From Candidatus Thioglobus perditus (GTDB lineage Bacteria > Pseudomonadota > Gammaproteobacteria > PS1 > Pseudothioglobaceae), in assembly GCA_002909145.1 (NCBI GenBank), contig PNQY01000043.1, forward strand, positions 1 to 64,000: 64,000 nt of DNA, in the 5' to 3' direction. Below the pieces are notes generated by a model. It was not told the DNA's origin, searched no databases, and was given only the letters and a program-made list of their open reading frames with translations. Each line of letters opens with the position of its first letter. Position 1 is the first letter of the stretch. Positions 45,796 through 54,534 of the stretch are shown piece by piece. Position numbers and translations under genes: made by a program.

Positions 45796-47346
45796 TTATA
45801 CAACCTTGACAGAACATGAGGATGAGGATTTATTTATACATTTATTAAGATTATGTTGAGTGCATAAACTAATAGTATTTGTAGAGCAGTATTCACAAAG
45901 GTTGTATTTATCTGGAACCTCTACGCCATCTCTTTTAACTACATATCCTTTTTTAGATAAGGAGCTTATGGCGCGTGATAGTACTTCGCGACTCATGCCT
46001 AAATAAGACGCAATAATGGATTTGTTGTAAGGGAATTTAATTGTATTTGATTGCCATTTTTTATCGTTTTGCAATTTAAGCAAGAACTGTCCAACCCTCT
46101 GTTCGGTATTTTTGGTTTTAATGCATTCAGCTTCTTGACTAACTGTGTTAGATTTCGTAGCAACATAGTTAAGCATATTTGTAGCAAAATCACCGTTAGA
46201 TTTAATTAACCCTTTTATTTTTGTAATTTGTATGCTAAATATTAGTGAGTCAGTAACAGTTTTAGCATTATTGTTAAAGTTTTTCTGCGTAAGCGCATTT
46301 GCATCTAAAACAATCTCTCCATTGCTAAGCATTTGCAGGATTACTTCTTTGCGTTTTGTGTTGAGTTTAAACACTTTAACCCAGCCAACCAGAATAATAT
46401 GCATATGAGAGACCAGAGAGTCTTCAATTACAATAGACTTGTTTTTTGGAACTTGATATATATTACCTGCTTGAATTAATGAGTTTATTTCATTAGCGTC
46501 AATATCTTTAAAAATGTCCAGCCCATATACCAATCGTTCATAAGTATTGCTAGGCTCAATATCTGTTATGGGCGGAAGACTCTTATTTGTTAGCTCCGCA
46601 TATAAGCCTTGTTCAATTTTATGCAGGGTGTCAATCTTTAGGGTTATAAGTGCAAACCAGTCCCTTGCATTCATTTGTTTTAATTTGGATGAATCTTTAT
46701 TGTTTTTCAATTCTGAGTGAATTTCACTTAGCGTGTTGGAGTATGGCATTTTGTTGCTAGACTCAACAAGACGTTGTTGTTGTTTGGTTGCTAACGATAG
46801 AAAAGAATTCTTATAATAATCTTGTTCACTAATTAAAATCCCGATATGCTCTATATAGTCCTTATCAGTAAAATCATTCTCAATAAATCCACGTGTAAGT
46901 ACAGATCTCTCTAAACCAACCTTTTCTTTCCATTGTAAAAAAAAGCAATGGGCATTAATAGCGCTTGGGTGCGCGTCATCAATCAACAATATGAGTTTTG
47001 TCATTAGTTGAATAATTGGTGAAATTAAACTATGAGTATAGAAATTAAAAGCATCTTGTACTGATAAATCCAATCTGAGTATATGTTGTCGTTGTTGTCC
47101 TAGCTCCAGCAGGTTTGTTTTAATAGAAGTGTGAAGATCTTGTTGATCATGATCCAATTCCCCGAAGCTCTTCCAGTTGTCAATATTATCTAAGAGTTCA
47201 GTGGTTACATCATCTGTTTTAAAGAAATATTCTAATATTTCCTCACTAAATGCCTTGCTATTTTCTCTTATATACAAGGTTGCAAAACCTCTCTCACGTT
47301 GCAACATGTGAAATGATTTACTAAGAATTGGAATATATTGATTCAT
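45796..47346 (-). CDS. NIT-domain CRP/FNR-family regulator with Cys-rich tail
   Basis: The 516-residue protein combines three parts. Residues 1 to about 255 look like a NIT (nitrate/nitrite sensing) domain: QRERGFATLYI near the start and KVGLERSVLTRGF near residue 145, the two Arg-bearing motifs of NIT domains. Residues about 285-400 form a cyclic-nucleotide-binding-like beta-roll, and about 410-475 a CRP-type helix-turn-helix with recognition helix S452REVLSR458. The C-terminus has C484-x2-C487-x7-C495-x7-C503-x7-C511. FNR's N-terminal cysteines are absent. Divergent from narK1, it is a strong candidate for the nitrate-responsive activator of the nar genes. I know NIT domains fused to ANTAR domains (NasR) but not this fusion. 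Confidence 0.8.
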   Translation of the reverse strand: MNQYIPILSKSFHMLQRERGFATLYIRENSKAFSEEILEYFFKTDDVTTELLDNIDNWKSFGELDHDQQDLHTSIKTNLLELGQQRQHILRLDLSVQDAFNFYTHSLISPIIQLMTKLILLIDDAHPSAINAHCFFLQWKEKVGLERSVLTRGFIENDFTDKDYIEHIGILISEQDYYKNSFLSLATKQQQRLVESSNKMPYSNTLSEIHSELKNNKDSSKLKQMNARDWFALITLKIDTLHKIEQGLYAELTNKSLPPITDIEPSNTYERLVYGLDIFKDIDANEINSLIQAGNIYQVPKNKSIVIEDSLVSHMHIILVGWVKVFKLNTKRKEVILQMLSNGEIVLDANALTQKNFNNNAKTVTDSLIFSIQITKIKGLIKSNGDFATNMLNYVATKSNTVSQEAECIKTKNTEQRVGQFLLKLQNDKKWQSNTIKFPYNKSIIASYLGMSREVLSRAISSLSKKGYVVKRDGVEVPDKYNLCEYCSTNTISLCTQHNLNKCINKSSSSCSVKVV

Positions 47347-47400
47347 TAATTAAATTTATTCAGAATTATAGTTGTTAATTATAGTATTTAATAAAGTGTA

Positions 47401-47416
47401 TGTGACATATATCACA
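47401..47416. promoter_or_regulatory. CRP-type palindrome between the regulator gene and narK1
   Basis: TGTGA-CATATA-TCACA is a perfect CRP-pattern site. It lies 55 bp from the regulator start and about 30 bp upstream of the TTGAC box of narK1. Two TATAAT hexamers for the regulator gene (minus strand, 47365-47370 and 47378-47383) lie nearby. It could bind CRP or the adjacent regulator. Confidence 0.6.
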
Positions 47417-47439
47417 AATATTAAACATATTTGATTTTA

Positions 47440-47453
47440 TTGACTGAGGTCAA
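47440..47453 (+). promoter_or_regulatory. FNR-type box of the narK1 promoter
   Basis: TTGACTGAGGTCAA is a perfect palindrome of the FNR-family pattern with C/G at the inner half-site position. Its centre is 31 bp from the centre of a -10-like CAAAAT at 47475-47480 (class II geometry). The surrounding bases match the narG promoter (TTGATTT upstream, GTCAAGGTTT downstream). Confidence 0.8.
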
Positions 47454-47527
47454 GGTTTGTTCATAAATGTTGGGCAAAATTCGCAACAGTTATTGTAAAA
47501 AAACATAGAAAAAAGGAGTGGGTAGTT

Positions 47528-48934
47528 ATGGGCTTATCAATGATAAGTAGTAGAAAAGCGCAGGCTAATTCTGTACTAGCGTCCAATACTATTGCATTTA
47601 CTGCATGTTTTGCTGTGTGGGTGATGTTTTCAATTATTGGTATTCCAATTAAGGAGTTATTAGAACTTTCAGAGACTCAATTTGGTTTATTGGTAGCAAC
47701 ACCAATTCTTACCGGTTCAGTATTCAGACTGCCAGTAGGTATGTTGACTGATAGGATCGGCGGACGTGTTGTTTTCTTTATCTTAATGCTGACAATGATT
47801 ATTCCATTGTGGTTTATTGGTAATGCAACCGAATATTGGCAGTTTTTAGTGCTAGGTTTATTTGTAGGTATTGCTGGTGCATCATTCTCAGTAGGCGTTG
47901 CTTATACTGCTAAATGGTTTGATAAAGAAAATCAAGGCCTTGCTATGGGTATTTTTGGTGCTGGTAACGCTGGCGCAGCGCTAACTAAATTTATCGCACC
48001 TTCACTTGTGGTTGTATACGGCTGGCAGACGGTACCAAAAGTATATGCAGTAGCAATGATTGTAGTGATTACTTTCTATTGGATGTTTACTTTTGAGGAT
48101 GAAGAACACCATACTGCAAAAGAAGTTAGTGTGTTTGAGCAGTTGAAAACATTGAATGATCCAAAATTATGGAAATATATGCAGTATTACTCACTAGTAT
48201 TTGGTGGTTTTGTGGCGCTTTCATTATGGATGACAAAATATTATATTAACGAATATGGATTTGATCTTACAACTGCAGCACTACTTGCAGCAATTTTTGT
48301 TTTGCCTTCAGGCGTGATTCGTGCACTTGGTGGTTGGTTCTCAGATAAATATGGTGCATACAAGGTAACCTGGTGGGTTATGTGGGTTTCATTGATATGT
48401 TTGTTCTTTATGTCATACCCACAAACAGGGCTGTTAATTCAAACAATTGATGGCCCAAAGAGTTTTGATCTTAGTTTAAACGTATGGGTATTTACTGCAT
48501 TCTTATTTGTATTAGGTATTGCTTGGGGCTTTGGCAAAGCTTCAGTGTTTAAGTTCTTATCAGATGAATACCCAGATAATATTGGTGTGGTTTCAGGTGT
48601 TGTTGGCCTTGCTGGTGGTATGGGTGGATTTTTATTGCCAATTATGTTCGGTGTGCTGATAGACGCCTTACATATTAACTCAGTGATCTTTATGTTGTTA
48701 TTTGGTGCAACAGGGGTTTCGGTGATTTGGATGCACTTTACTTTTGGTAAAGATAGAGAAGAACAAAGAGCTAAAAAAGCTCGCAAATCTGCCTTGGATG
48801 AATTTTCTTCTCGGTATGACGATCCTGAGAAAGTTGCTTCTGCGCAGGCAATGTTGGAAAACATGGATTTACTCGAAGAGTTTACTAAGAGGTACACCTC
48901 TTATAAAGAAAGCATTAGAAATAATTCAAAATAA
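47528..48934 (+). CDS. narK: Nitrate/nitrite transporter NarK1-type
   Basis: The 468-residue MFS protein of the NNP family has 12 transmembrane helices. The first NNP signature lies in FVGIAGASFSVGVAYTAKWFDKENQGLAMGIFGAGNAG and the second in GVVSGVVGLAGGMGGFLLP. In tandem pairs NarK1 is usually a nitrate/proton symporter and NarK2 a nitrate/nitrite antiporter. The ribosome binding site is AAAGGAG. A cytoplasmic C-terminal tail of about 60 residues is charged. It is first in the narK1-narK2 unit. Confidence 0.93.
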   Translation: MGLSMISSRKAQANSVLASNTIAFTACFAVWVMFSIIGIPIKELLELSETQFGLLVATPILTGSVFRLPVGMLTDRIGGRVVFFILMLTMIIPLWFIGNATEYWQFLVLGLFVGIAGASFSVGVAYTAKWFDKENQGLAMGIFGAGNAGAALTKFIAPSLVVVYGWQTVPKVYAVAMIVVITFYWMFTFEDEEHHTAKEVSVFEQLKTLNDPKLWKYMQYYSLVFGGFVALSLWMTKYYINEYGFDLTTAALLAAIFVLPSGVIRALGGWFSDKYGAYKVTWWVMWVSLICLFFMSYPQTGLLIQTIDGPKSFDLSLNVWVFTAFLFVLGIAWGFGKASVFKFLSDEYPDNIGVVSGVVGLAGGMGGFLLPIMFGVLIDALHINSVIFMLLFGATGVSVIWMHFTFGKDREEQRAKKARKSALDEFSSRYDDPEKVASAQAMLENMDLLEEFTKRYTSYKESIRNNSK

Positions 48935-48967
48935 TTTAAATAGTTTTAAATAAGGAGGAGGTCGTAA

Positions 48968-50581
48968 ATGGCTCAAGATATAAAAAGCTGGAATCCGGAT
49001 GATAATTCCGAGTGGGAAAGCAAAGGCAAAGCAATTGCTAACCGTAACTTGTGGATTTCAATCCCAAGCTTACTAGCTGGATTTGCCACATGGCTAATGT
49101 GGGGTATTATTACCGTGCAAATGATGAATACTGGCTATGGTGGCTTTGAAAAATCACAGTTGTTCACTCTAGCTGCAATTGCCGGATTATCAGGTGCAAC
49201 ATTACGTATTCCATCAACGTTTTTTATTCGTCTAGCAGGCGGTAGAAATACTTTATTCTTGACAACTTCATTGTTAATGCTTCCAGCTATAGGGCTTGGT
49301 ATAGCCTTATCATCTCCGGATACGCCATTCTGGCATTTCCAGATCTTGGCGTTGTTATCTGGCTTTGGTGGTGGTAACTTTGCCTCTTCGATGTCAAATA
49401 TTTCTTACTTCTTCCCGAAGAAGATCCAAGGTTATTCGTTAGGCATGAACGCAGGTTTGGGTAACTTTGGTGTTACTACGATGCAAATTGTTATTCCTTT
49501 AGTGATGACAATGGCGGTCATGGGTAACCCTACTGAGCTTCAGATTGCTTCAGGCACGCTAGTTGGTAAAATCCCAGCAGGCACTGATACCTACCTTCAA
49601 AATGCGGGCTATGTTTGGTTAATTATCTTAATTCCATTGTCACTAGCAACATGGTTTGGTATGAATAATATTACTGCAGATCATGTTTCACCAAATATTG
49701 GTTCAACCATTGGTGCATTTATTAAGATTATATTAATGCTGGTGCTTGGCTTATCAACTGCAGCATTAGGGTTGTATTTAATGTTGCCTGAGGCGGTAAG
49801 TGGCTCTGGGTTAATGATTAGTAAATGGGTTGCGCTTCCTATAGTTTTAGCTTTGACAGTAATTTTACTTAAGATAGCTCCACTGGGTAGTGACTATAAA
49901 GAAGGTATCAACCGTCAATATAAGATCTTTGGCAATAAGCATACATGGGTGATGACAATCATCTATACCATGACATTTGGTTCATTTATTGGTTACGCAG
50001 CAGCACTAGCATTATCAATTAAAGTGATCTTTGGCTTTCAACATATTATGGTTGATGGCATTATGACTCATAATACGATTAATCCAAATGCCCCTTCAGC
50101 GTTAACATACGCCTGGATGGGTGCTTTCGTTGGTGCACTTATTCGTCCAATTGGTGGCATGATTGCTGACAAGATGGGTGGTGCTAAAGTAACGCAGATC
50201 ATCTCAGCAGTAATGGTTGTCTCTACATTAGGTGTAGCTTACTTTATGAAACAAGCTTACGCAAGTGCAACGCCAGAAGAGTTCTTCTACCAATTCCTAA
50301 TTTTGTTTGTAATTTTATTTGCAATGACAGGTATTGGTAATGGCTCCACCTTTAGAACAACATCTCAGATTTTTAATAAAGAACAGGCTGGTCCAGTTCT
50401 TGGTTGGACATCTGCAGTAGCAGCTTATGGTGCATTTATTGTTCCAAAAGTATTTGGTGAGCAGATTAAGGCTACAACACCTGAGAATGCACTATATGGT
50501 TTTGCGGTGTTTTATGCGGTATGTATGGTTATTAACTGGTGGTTCTACTTACGTAAGAACGCTGAGTTCCATAATCCATAA
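48968..50581 (+). CDS. narK: Nitrate/nitrite antiporter NarK2-type
   Basis: The 537-residue MFS/NNP transporter, longer than narK1, has extra loops between helices 5 and 6. Signatures include GFGGGNFASSMSNISYFFPKKIQGYSLGMNAGLGNFGV and GNGSTFRTTSQIF. It has an optimal ribosome binding site (AAGGAGG). It follows narK1 by 33 bp, and a double hairpin separates it from narG. Nitrate uptake/nitrite export for NarG is the expected role. Confidence 0.92.
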   Translation: MAQDIKSWNPDDNSEWESKGKAIANRNLWISIPSLLAGFATWLMWGIITVQMMNTGYGGFEKSQLFTLAAIAGLSGATLRIPSTFFIRLAGGRNTLFLTTSLLMLPAIGLGIALSSPDTPFWHFQILALLSGFGGGNFASSMSNISYFFPKKIQGYSLGMNAGLGNFGVTTMQIVIPLVMTMAVMGNPTELQIASGTLVGKIPAGTDTYLQNAGYVWLIILIPLSLATWFGMNNITADHVSPNIGSTIGAFIKIILMLVLGLSTAALGLYLMLPEAVSGSGLMISKWVALPIVLALTVILLKIAPLGSDYKEGINRQYKIFGNKHTWVMTIIYTMTFGSFIGYAAALALSIKVIFGFQHIMVDGIMTHNTINPNAPSALTYAWMGAFVGALIRPIGGMIADKMGGAKVTQIISAVMVVSTLGVAYFMKQAYASATPEEFFYQFLILFVILFAMTGIGNGSTFRTTSQIFNKEQAGPVLGWTSAVAAYGAFIVPKVFGEQIKATTPENALYGFAVFYAVCMVINWWFYLRKNAEFHNP

Positions 50582-50601
50582 TTTGTAAAAATATATAAAT
50601 T

Positions 50602-50666
50602 GGAGCGGTTTTAATGTCGCTCCTCTTTATTAAAAATAATTTTTTATAGTTATTTTTAATAAAGAG
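50602..50666 (+). terminator. Double hairpin between narK2 and narG
   Basis: GGAGCG (50602-50607) pairs with CGCTCC (50618-50623). A second, longer stem has a 17-bp arm at 50623-50639 exactly complementary to 50650-50666 around a 10-nt loop of mostly T. The second arm ends 10 bp before the FNR-type box of narG. It probably terminates narK2 transcription. Confidence 0.75.
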
Positions 50667-50675
50667 TTTGATTTA

Positions 50676-50689
50676 TTGACCCACGTCAA
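50676..50689 (+). promoter_or_regulatory. FNR-type box of the narG promoter
   Basis: TTGACCCACGTCAA has the same TTGAC-N4-GTCAA palindrome as narK1. The centre is 31 bp from a CAGAAT -10-like hexamer (50711-50716). The flanks repeat the narK1 promoter (TTGATTTA before, GTCAAGGTTT after, then GGG-CA-AAT). Confidence 0.8.
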
Positions 50690-50772
50690 GGTTTTATTCA
50701 AAAACGGGGGCAGAATAACACTTTAGTAAGAGTTTTGTAATTAACGGAAGAAGATAAAACAGGAGATAAAAT

Positions 50773-53700
50773 ATGAGTCATTTTTTAGATAGACTTAAGT
50801 ACTTTAATCGTATCAAGTCAACTTACTCGAAAGGACATGGTATTGTTACTGAAGAGGATCGCGGTTGGGAAGACACTTACCGTAATCGCTGGCGTCATGA
50901 TAAAGTAGTTAGATCTACTCACGGTGTAAACTGTACAGGTGGTTGTTCATGGCAGATTTTTGTTAAGAATGGTCTAGTATCTTATGAGATGCAGCAGACT
51001 GATTACCCACGTACTCGTGAAGACTTGCCTAATCATGAACCTCGTGGTTGTCAACGTGGAGCATCATTTTCATGGTACCTATATTCTCCACATCGTATTA
51101 AATACCCACTAATTCGTGGTCGTCTATTAGACCTATATCGTTCTGAGCGTAGCTCAGGTAAAGACCCGGTTGAATCTTGGGAGGCTATTCAGTCTGATAA
51201 AGAAAAGCGTGATTCATATGTAGGTGTACGTGGTTTGGGTGGTTTTGCACGTTCAACTTGGGATGAAGTAGTTGAGATTACTGCTGCTGCAAATGTTTAC
51301 ACTATTAAAAAGTACGGTCCTGACCGTATTTATGGTTTCTCTCCAATTCCAGCAATGAGTATGATTTCATATGCTGCTGGTTCAAGATATTTATCAATGA
51401 TTGGCGCAGGTGTTGGTTCATTCTATGATTGGTATTGTGATCTTCCTCCATCGTCTCCTCAAGTTTGGGGTGAACAAACAGACGTGCCTGAGTCAGCTGA
51501 CTGGTACAACTCTAAATACATTATTGTTTGTGGTGCAAACTTACCAATGACACGTACTCCTGATGCCCACTTTGCGGTTGAGTCACGTTACAATGGTACA
51601 AAAGTTGTATCAATGGCGCCAGACTATGCAGAATATGTGAAATTTGCAGATTTATGGATGCCAGTTAAACAAGGTACTGATGCTGCAGCATTTATGGCAA
51701 TGGGCCATGTGGCACTTAAAGAGTTCCACGTTGACAAACAAGACCCTTACTTTGCTGAGTATGCAAGAAGCTTTACTGACTTCCCGATGCAGGTTATCCT
51801 TGAAGAAGTTAATGGTAAGATGGTTACTGGTAGATTCCTTCGTGCTTCTGACTTTGATAATAACATGGGTGAAGACAATAACCCTGAGTGGAAGACAGTT
51901 GTATTTGATTCTAAATCAGGCTCATTTGTTGCTCCTAATGGTTCTATTGGATTCCGTTGGGGTGAAGAAGGTAAATGGAATATCTTAGAGCAAGCTGCAG
52001 GTAATGAAATTGAAGCAGAGTTAAGTTGTATTGATTCTAAAGATGCAGTGGTAGATGTAACTTTCCCTCACTTTAACCCTGAGGAAGGTGATTCAATAGT
52101 ACGCAAAATTCCAGTGCGCAAGCTTAAGCTTGCTAATGGTGATGAGGTAATGGTAACTTCAGTATGTGATTTGCAAATTTCACAATACGGTATTGATCGT
52201 GGTCTAGGTGATAACCTAGCAACATCTTATGATGATGATACAGTTCCTTACACGCCAGCATGGGCAGCCAAGATTACTGGCGTTCCGGCGGCTGATTTAG
52301 AAAAAACAGGTCGTGAATTTGCTGACAACGCCTCTAAGACTAGAGGTAAGTCAATGGTAATCCTAGGTGCTGCCATCACTCACTGGTATCACACTGATAT
52401 GCACTATCGTGGCATTATGAACCTACTTCACATCTGTGGTTGTGTTGGTCAATCAGGCGGTGGTTGGGCTCACTACGTTGGACAAGAAAAACTACGTCCT
52501 CAAGCTGGTTGGGCACCAATTGCATTTGGTCTTGATTGGCAGCGTCCACCACGTCATATGGCATCAACAACTTACTGGTATTTCCATACAGATCAGTGGC
52601 GCTATGAGAGAGTTGAAGCTGATAACTTGTTAGCATCAACTGCTAAAGCTAAATATCGTGGTAATCAATTGGCTGACTATAACGTTGCAGCGCAACGTAT
52701 GGGCTGGACTCCATCGATTCCTCAATTTGATCAAAACCCTCTTGAGCTTGCTAAAGAAGCGGAAGACGCGGGTGCAACTGACGAAGCTGCGGTTTCTAAA
52801 TATGTTGCTGAGAAGTTACAAAAAGGTGATCTTAACTTTGCTTATGAAGACATTGACGCAGAAGAAAATTTCCCTCGCAATTTATTTGTATGGCGCTCTA
52901 ACCTAATTGGTAGTTCGTCTAAAGGACACGAGTATTTCTTAAAACACTTACTAGGTGCACAGAACGGTGTATTAACTGAAGGTACAGAAGGTAAAGCTTG
53001 TAAAGAGGTTAAGTGGCATGAAAAAGCTCCAACTGGAAAGTTAGACTTGATGGTTGACATTAACTTCCGTCTAAACTCTACTGGTGCTTATTCAGATATT
53101 GTATTACCGACTGCAACTTGGTATGAGAAAGCTGACCTTAATACTACAGATATGCATCCATTTGTACATCCATTAGGTAAGGCAGTTGATCCAGCATGGG
53201 AAGCACGTTCTGACTGGCAAATCTTTAAAACTATTGCTAAGAAGTTCTCAGAGCTTTCTGAGAAGCACCTTGGTACTGTAAAAGATGTGGTTTCTTTACC
53301 AATGCAACATGATACTGCAGCAGCTATGGCGCAACCATTTGGTGAAGTTAAAGACTGGAAGAAGGGTGAGTGTGACATAATTCCTGGTAAGACAGCTCCA
53401 TTCTTCAAGGTTGTAGAAAGAGACTATCCAAATACTTATGCTAAGTATATTGCCTTAGGTCCATTAATGAAGAAGCTAGGTAATAATATTAAAGGCATTG
53501 ACTGGAATACTGATCATGAAGTTGATGAGTTAGCAGAATGCAATGGCACTATTAAGGAAGAAGGTATCTCTAAAGGTATGCCATCATTAGCTGAAGATAT
53601 ACATGTATGTGACGCGGTAATGCGTATGGCACCTGAAACCAATGGTGAAGTGGCACATAAATCATGGTCAGGTCAATCGAAGAAAACCGGTATTAGTCAC

Positions 53701-54513
53701 TCGCACTTGTACGAGGGTCGTCGAGAAGAAAAGATTACTTATAGGGATATTGTAGCTCAACCACGTAAGATTATTACTGCACCTACTTGGTCTGGTATTG
53801 AGTCTGAAGAGGTGAGTTACAACGCTTGTTACACTAACTTGCACGAGAAAATTCCTTTGAGAACAGTAACTGGTCGTGCGCAATTCTATATGGATCATGA
53901 ATGGATGTTAGATTTTGGTGAAGGTTTTGCTGCTTATAAGCCAGCACTTGACACTAAATCTACTATTACTATTCCTGAAGATGTGAAGAAGAAGCCACAC
54001 TTGAAACTTAACTGGATTACACCACACTCTAAATGGGGTATCCACTCAACTTACCAAGATAATTTGAGAATGTTAACTTTATTCCGTGGCGGTCCATACT
54101 TCTGGATTTCTGAAGAAGATGCACAATCAATTGGTCTTGTGGATAACGATTGGGTTGAGGCGGTTAATGCTAATGGTGCAACTATGGCTAGAGTAGTTGT
54201 TTCACAAAGAGTTCCGAATGGTATGGCGCTTATGTATCACGCTCAAGAAAAAAATGTTAACGTACCAGGATCTCCATCTACAGGTAAACGTGGCGGTATT
54301 TTGAATGCTGTAACTAGAACTGTACCTAAACCAACTCATATGATTGGTGGTTACGGTCAGTTTGCTTATTCATTTAACTACTACGGCCCTATTGGATCTA
54401 ATCGTGATGAATATGTTGTGGTTCACAAGGTCGATCAAAATGTGGATTGGCTGGAAAGAGAGTTAACCCCTGAGAGAGAGAAGAAGAAGAATCCTCCAGG
54501 AATTAACAACTAA
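50773..54513 (+). CDS. narG: Respiratory nitrate reductase alpha subunit
   Basis: NarG is the Mo-bisMGD catalytic subunit that reduces nitrate to nitrite on the cytoplasmic side. The 1246 residues start without a full Tat signal, as expected for membrane-attached cytoplasmic NarG. FS0 cluster ligands are His50, Cys54 and Cys58 (HGVNCTGGC), plus the Cys of EPRGCQRGAS. The Mo-ligand Asp region WGEQTDVPESADWYNSKYI is conserved. The MGD-binding segments are intact through GGYGQFAYSFNYYGP. It heads narGHJI behind an FNR-type promoter. Confidence 0.98.
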   Translation: MSHFLDRLKYFNRIKSTYSKGHGIVTEEDRGWEDTYRNRWRHDKVVRSTHGVNCTGGCSWQIFVKNGLVSYEMQQTDYPRTREDLPNHEPRGCQRGASFSWYLYSPHRIKYPLIRGRLLDLYRSERSSGKDPVESWEAIQSDKEKRDSYVGVRGLGGFARSTWDEVVEITAAANVYTIKKYGPDRIYGFSPIPAMSMISYAAGSRYLSMIGAGVGSFYDWYCDLPPSSPQVWGEQTDVPESADWYNSKYIIVCGANLPMTRTPDAHFAVESRYNGTKVVSMAPDYAEYVKFADLWMPVKQGTDAAAFMAMGHVALKEFHVDKQDPYFAEYARSFTDFPMQVILEEVNGKMVTGRFLRASDFDNNMGEDNNPEWKTVVFDSKSGSFVAPNGSIGFRWGEEGKWNILEQAAGNEIEAELSCIDSKDAVVDVTFPHFNPEEGDSIVRKIPVRKLKLANGDEVMVTSVCDLQISQYGIDRGLGDNLATSYDDDTVPYTPAWAAKITGVPAADLEKTGREFADNASKTRGKSMVILGAAITHWYHTDMHYRGIMNLLHICGCVGQSGGGWAHYVGQEKLRPQAGWAPIAFGLDWQRPPRHMASTTYWYFHTDQWRYERVEADNLLASTAKAKYRGNQLADYNVAAQRMGWTPSIPQFDQNPLELAKEAEDAGATDEAAVSKYVAEKLQKGDLNFAYEDIDAEENFPRNLFVWRSNLIGSSSKGHEYFLKHLLGAQNGVLTEGTEGKACKEVKWHEKAPTGKLDLMVDINFRLNSTGAYSDIVLPTATWYEKADLNTTDMHPFVHPLGKAVDPAWEARSDWQIFKTIAKKFSELSEKHLGTVKDVVSLPMQHDTAAAMAQPFGEVKDWKKGECDIIPGKTAPFFKVVERDYPNTYAKYIALGPLMKKLGNNIKGIDWNTDHEVDELAECNGTIKEEGISKGMPSLAEDIHVCDAVMRMAPETNGEVAHKSWSGQSKKTGISHSHLYEGRREEKITYRDIVAQPRKIITAPTWSGIESEEVSYNACYTNLHEKIPLRTVTGRAQFYMDHEWMLDFGEGFAAYKPALDTKSTITIPEDVKKKPHLKLNWITPHSKWGIHSTYQDNLRMLTLFRGGPYFWISEEDAQSIGLVDNDWVEAVNANGATMARVVVSQRVPNGMALMYHAQEKNVNVPGSPSTGKRGGILNAVTRTVPKPTHMIGGYGQFAYSFNYYGPIGSNRDEYVVVHKVDQNVDWLERELTPEREKKKNPPGINN

Positions 54514-54534
54514 TATATCTAGGAGAAAAGAGAA

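Noticed and set aside
48439-48897. 152-codon minus-strand frame opposite narK1
   Set aside because: Its composition is what antisense of a transporter gene gives, and narK1 is clearly the real gene.
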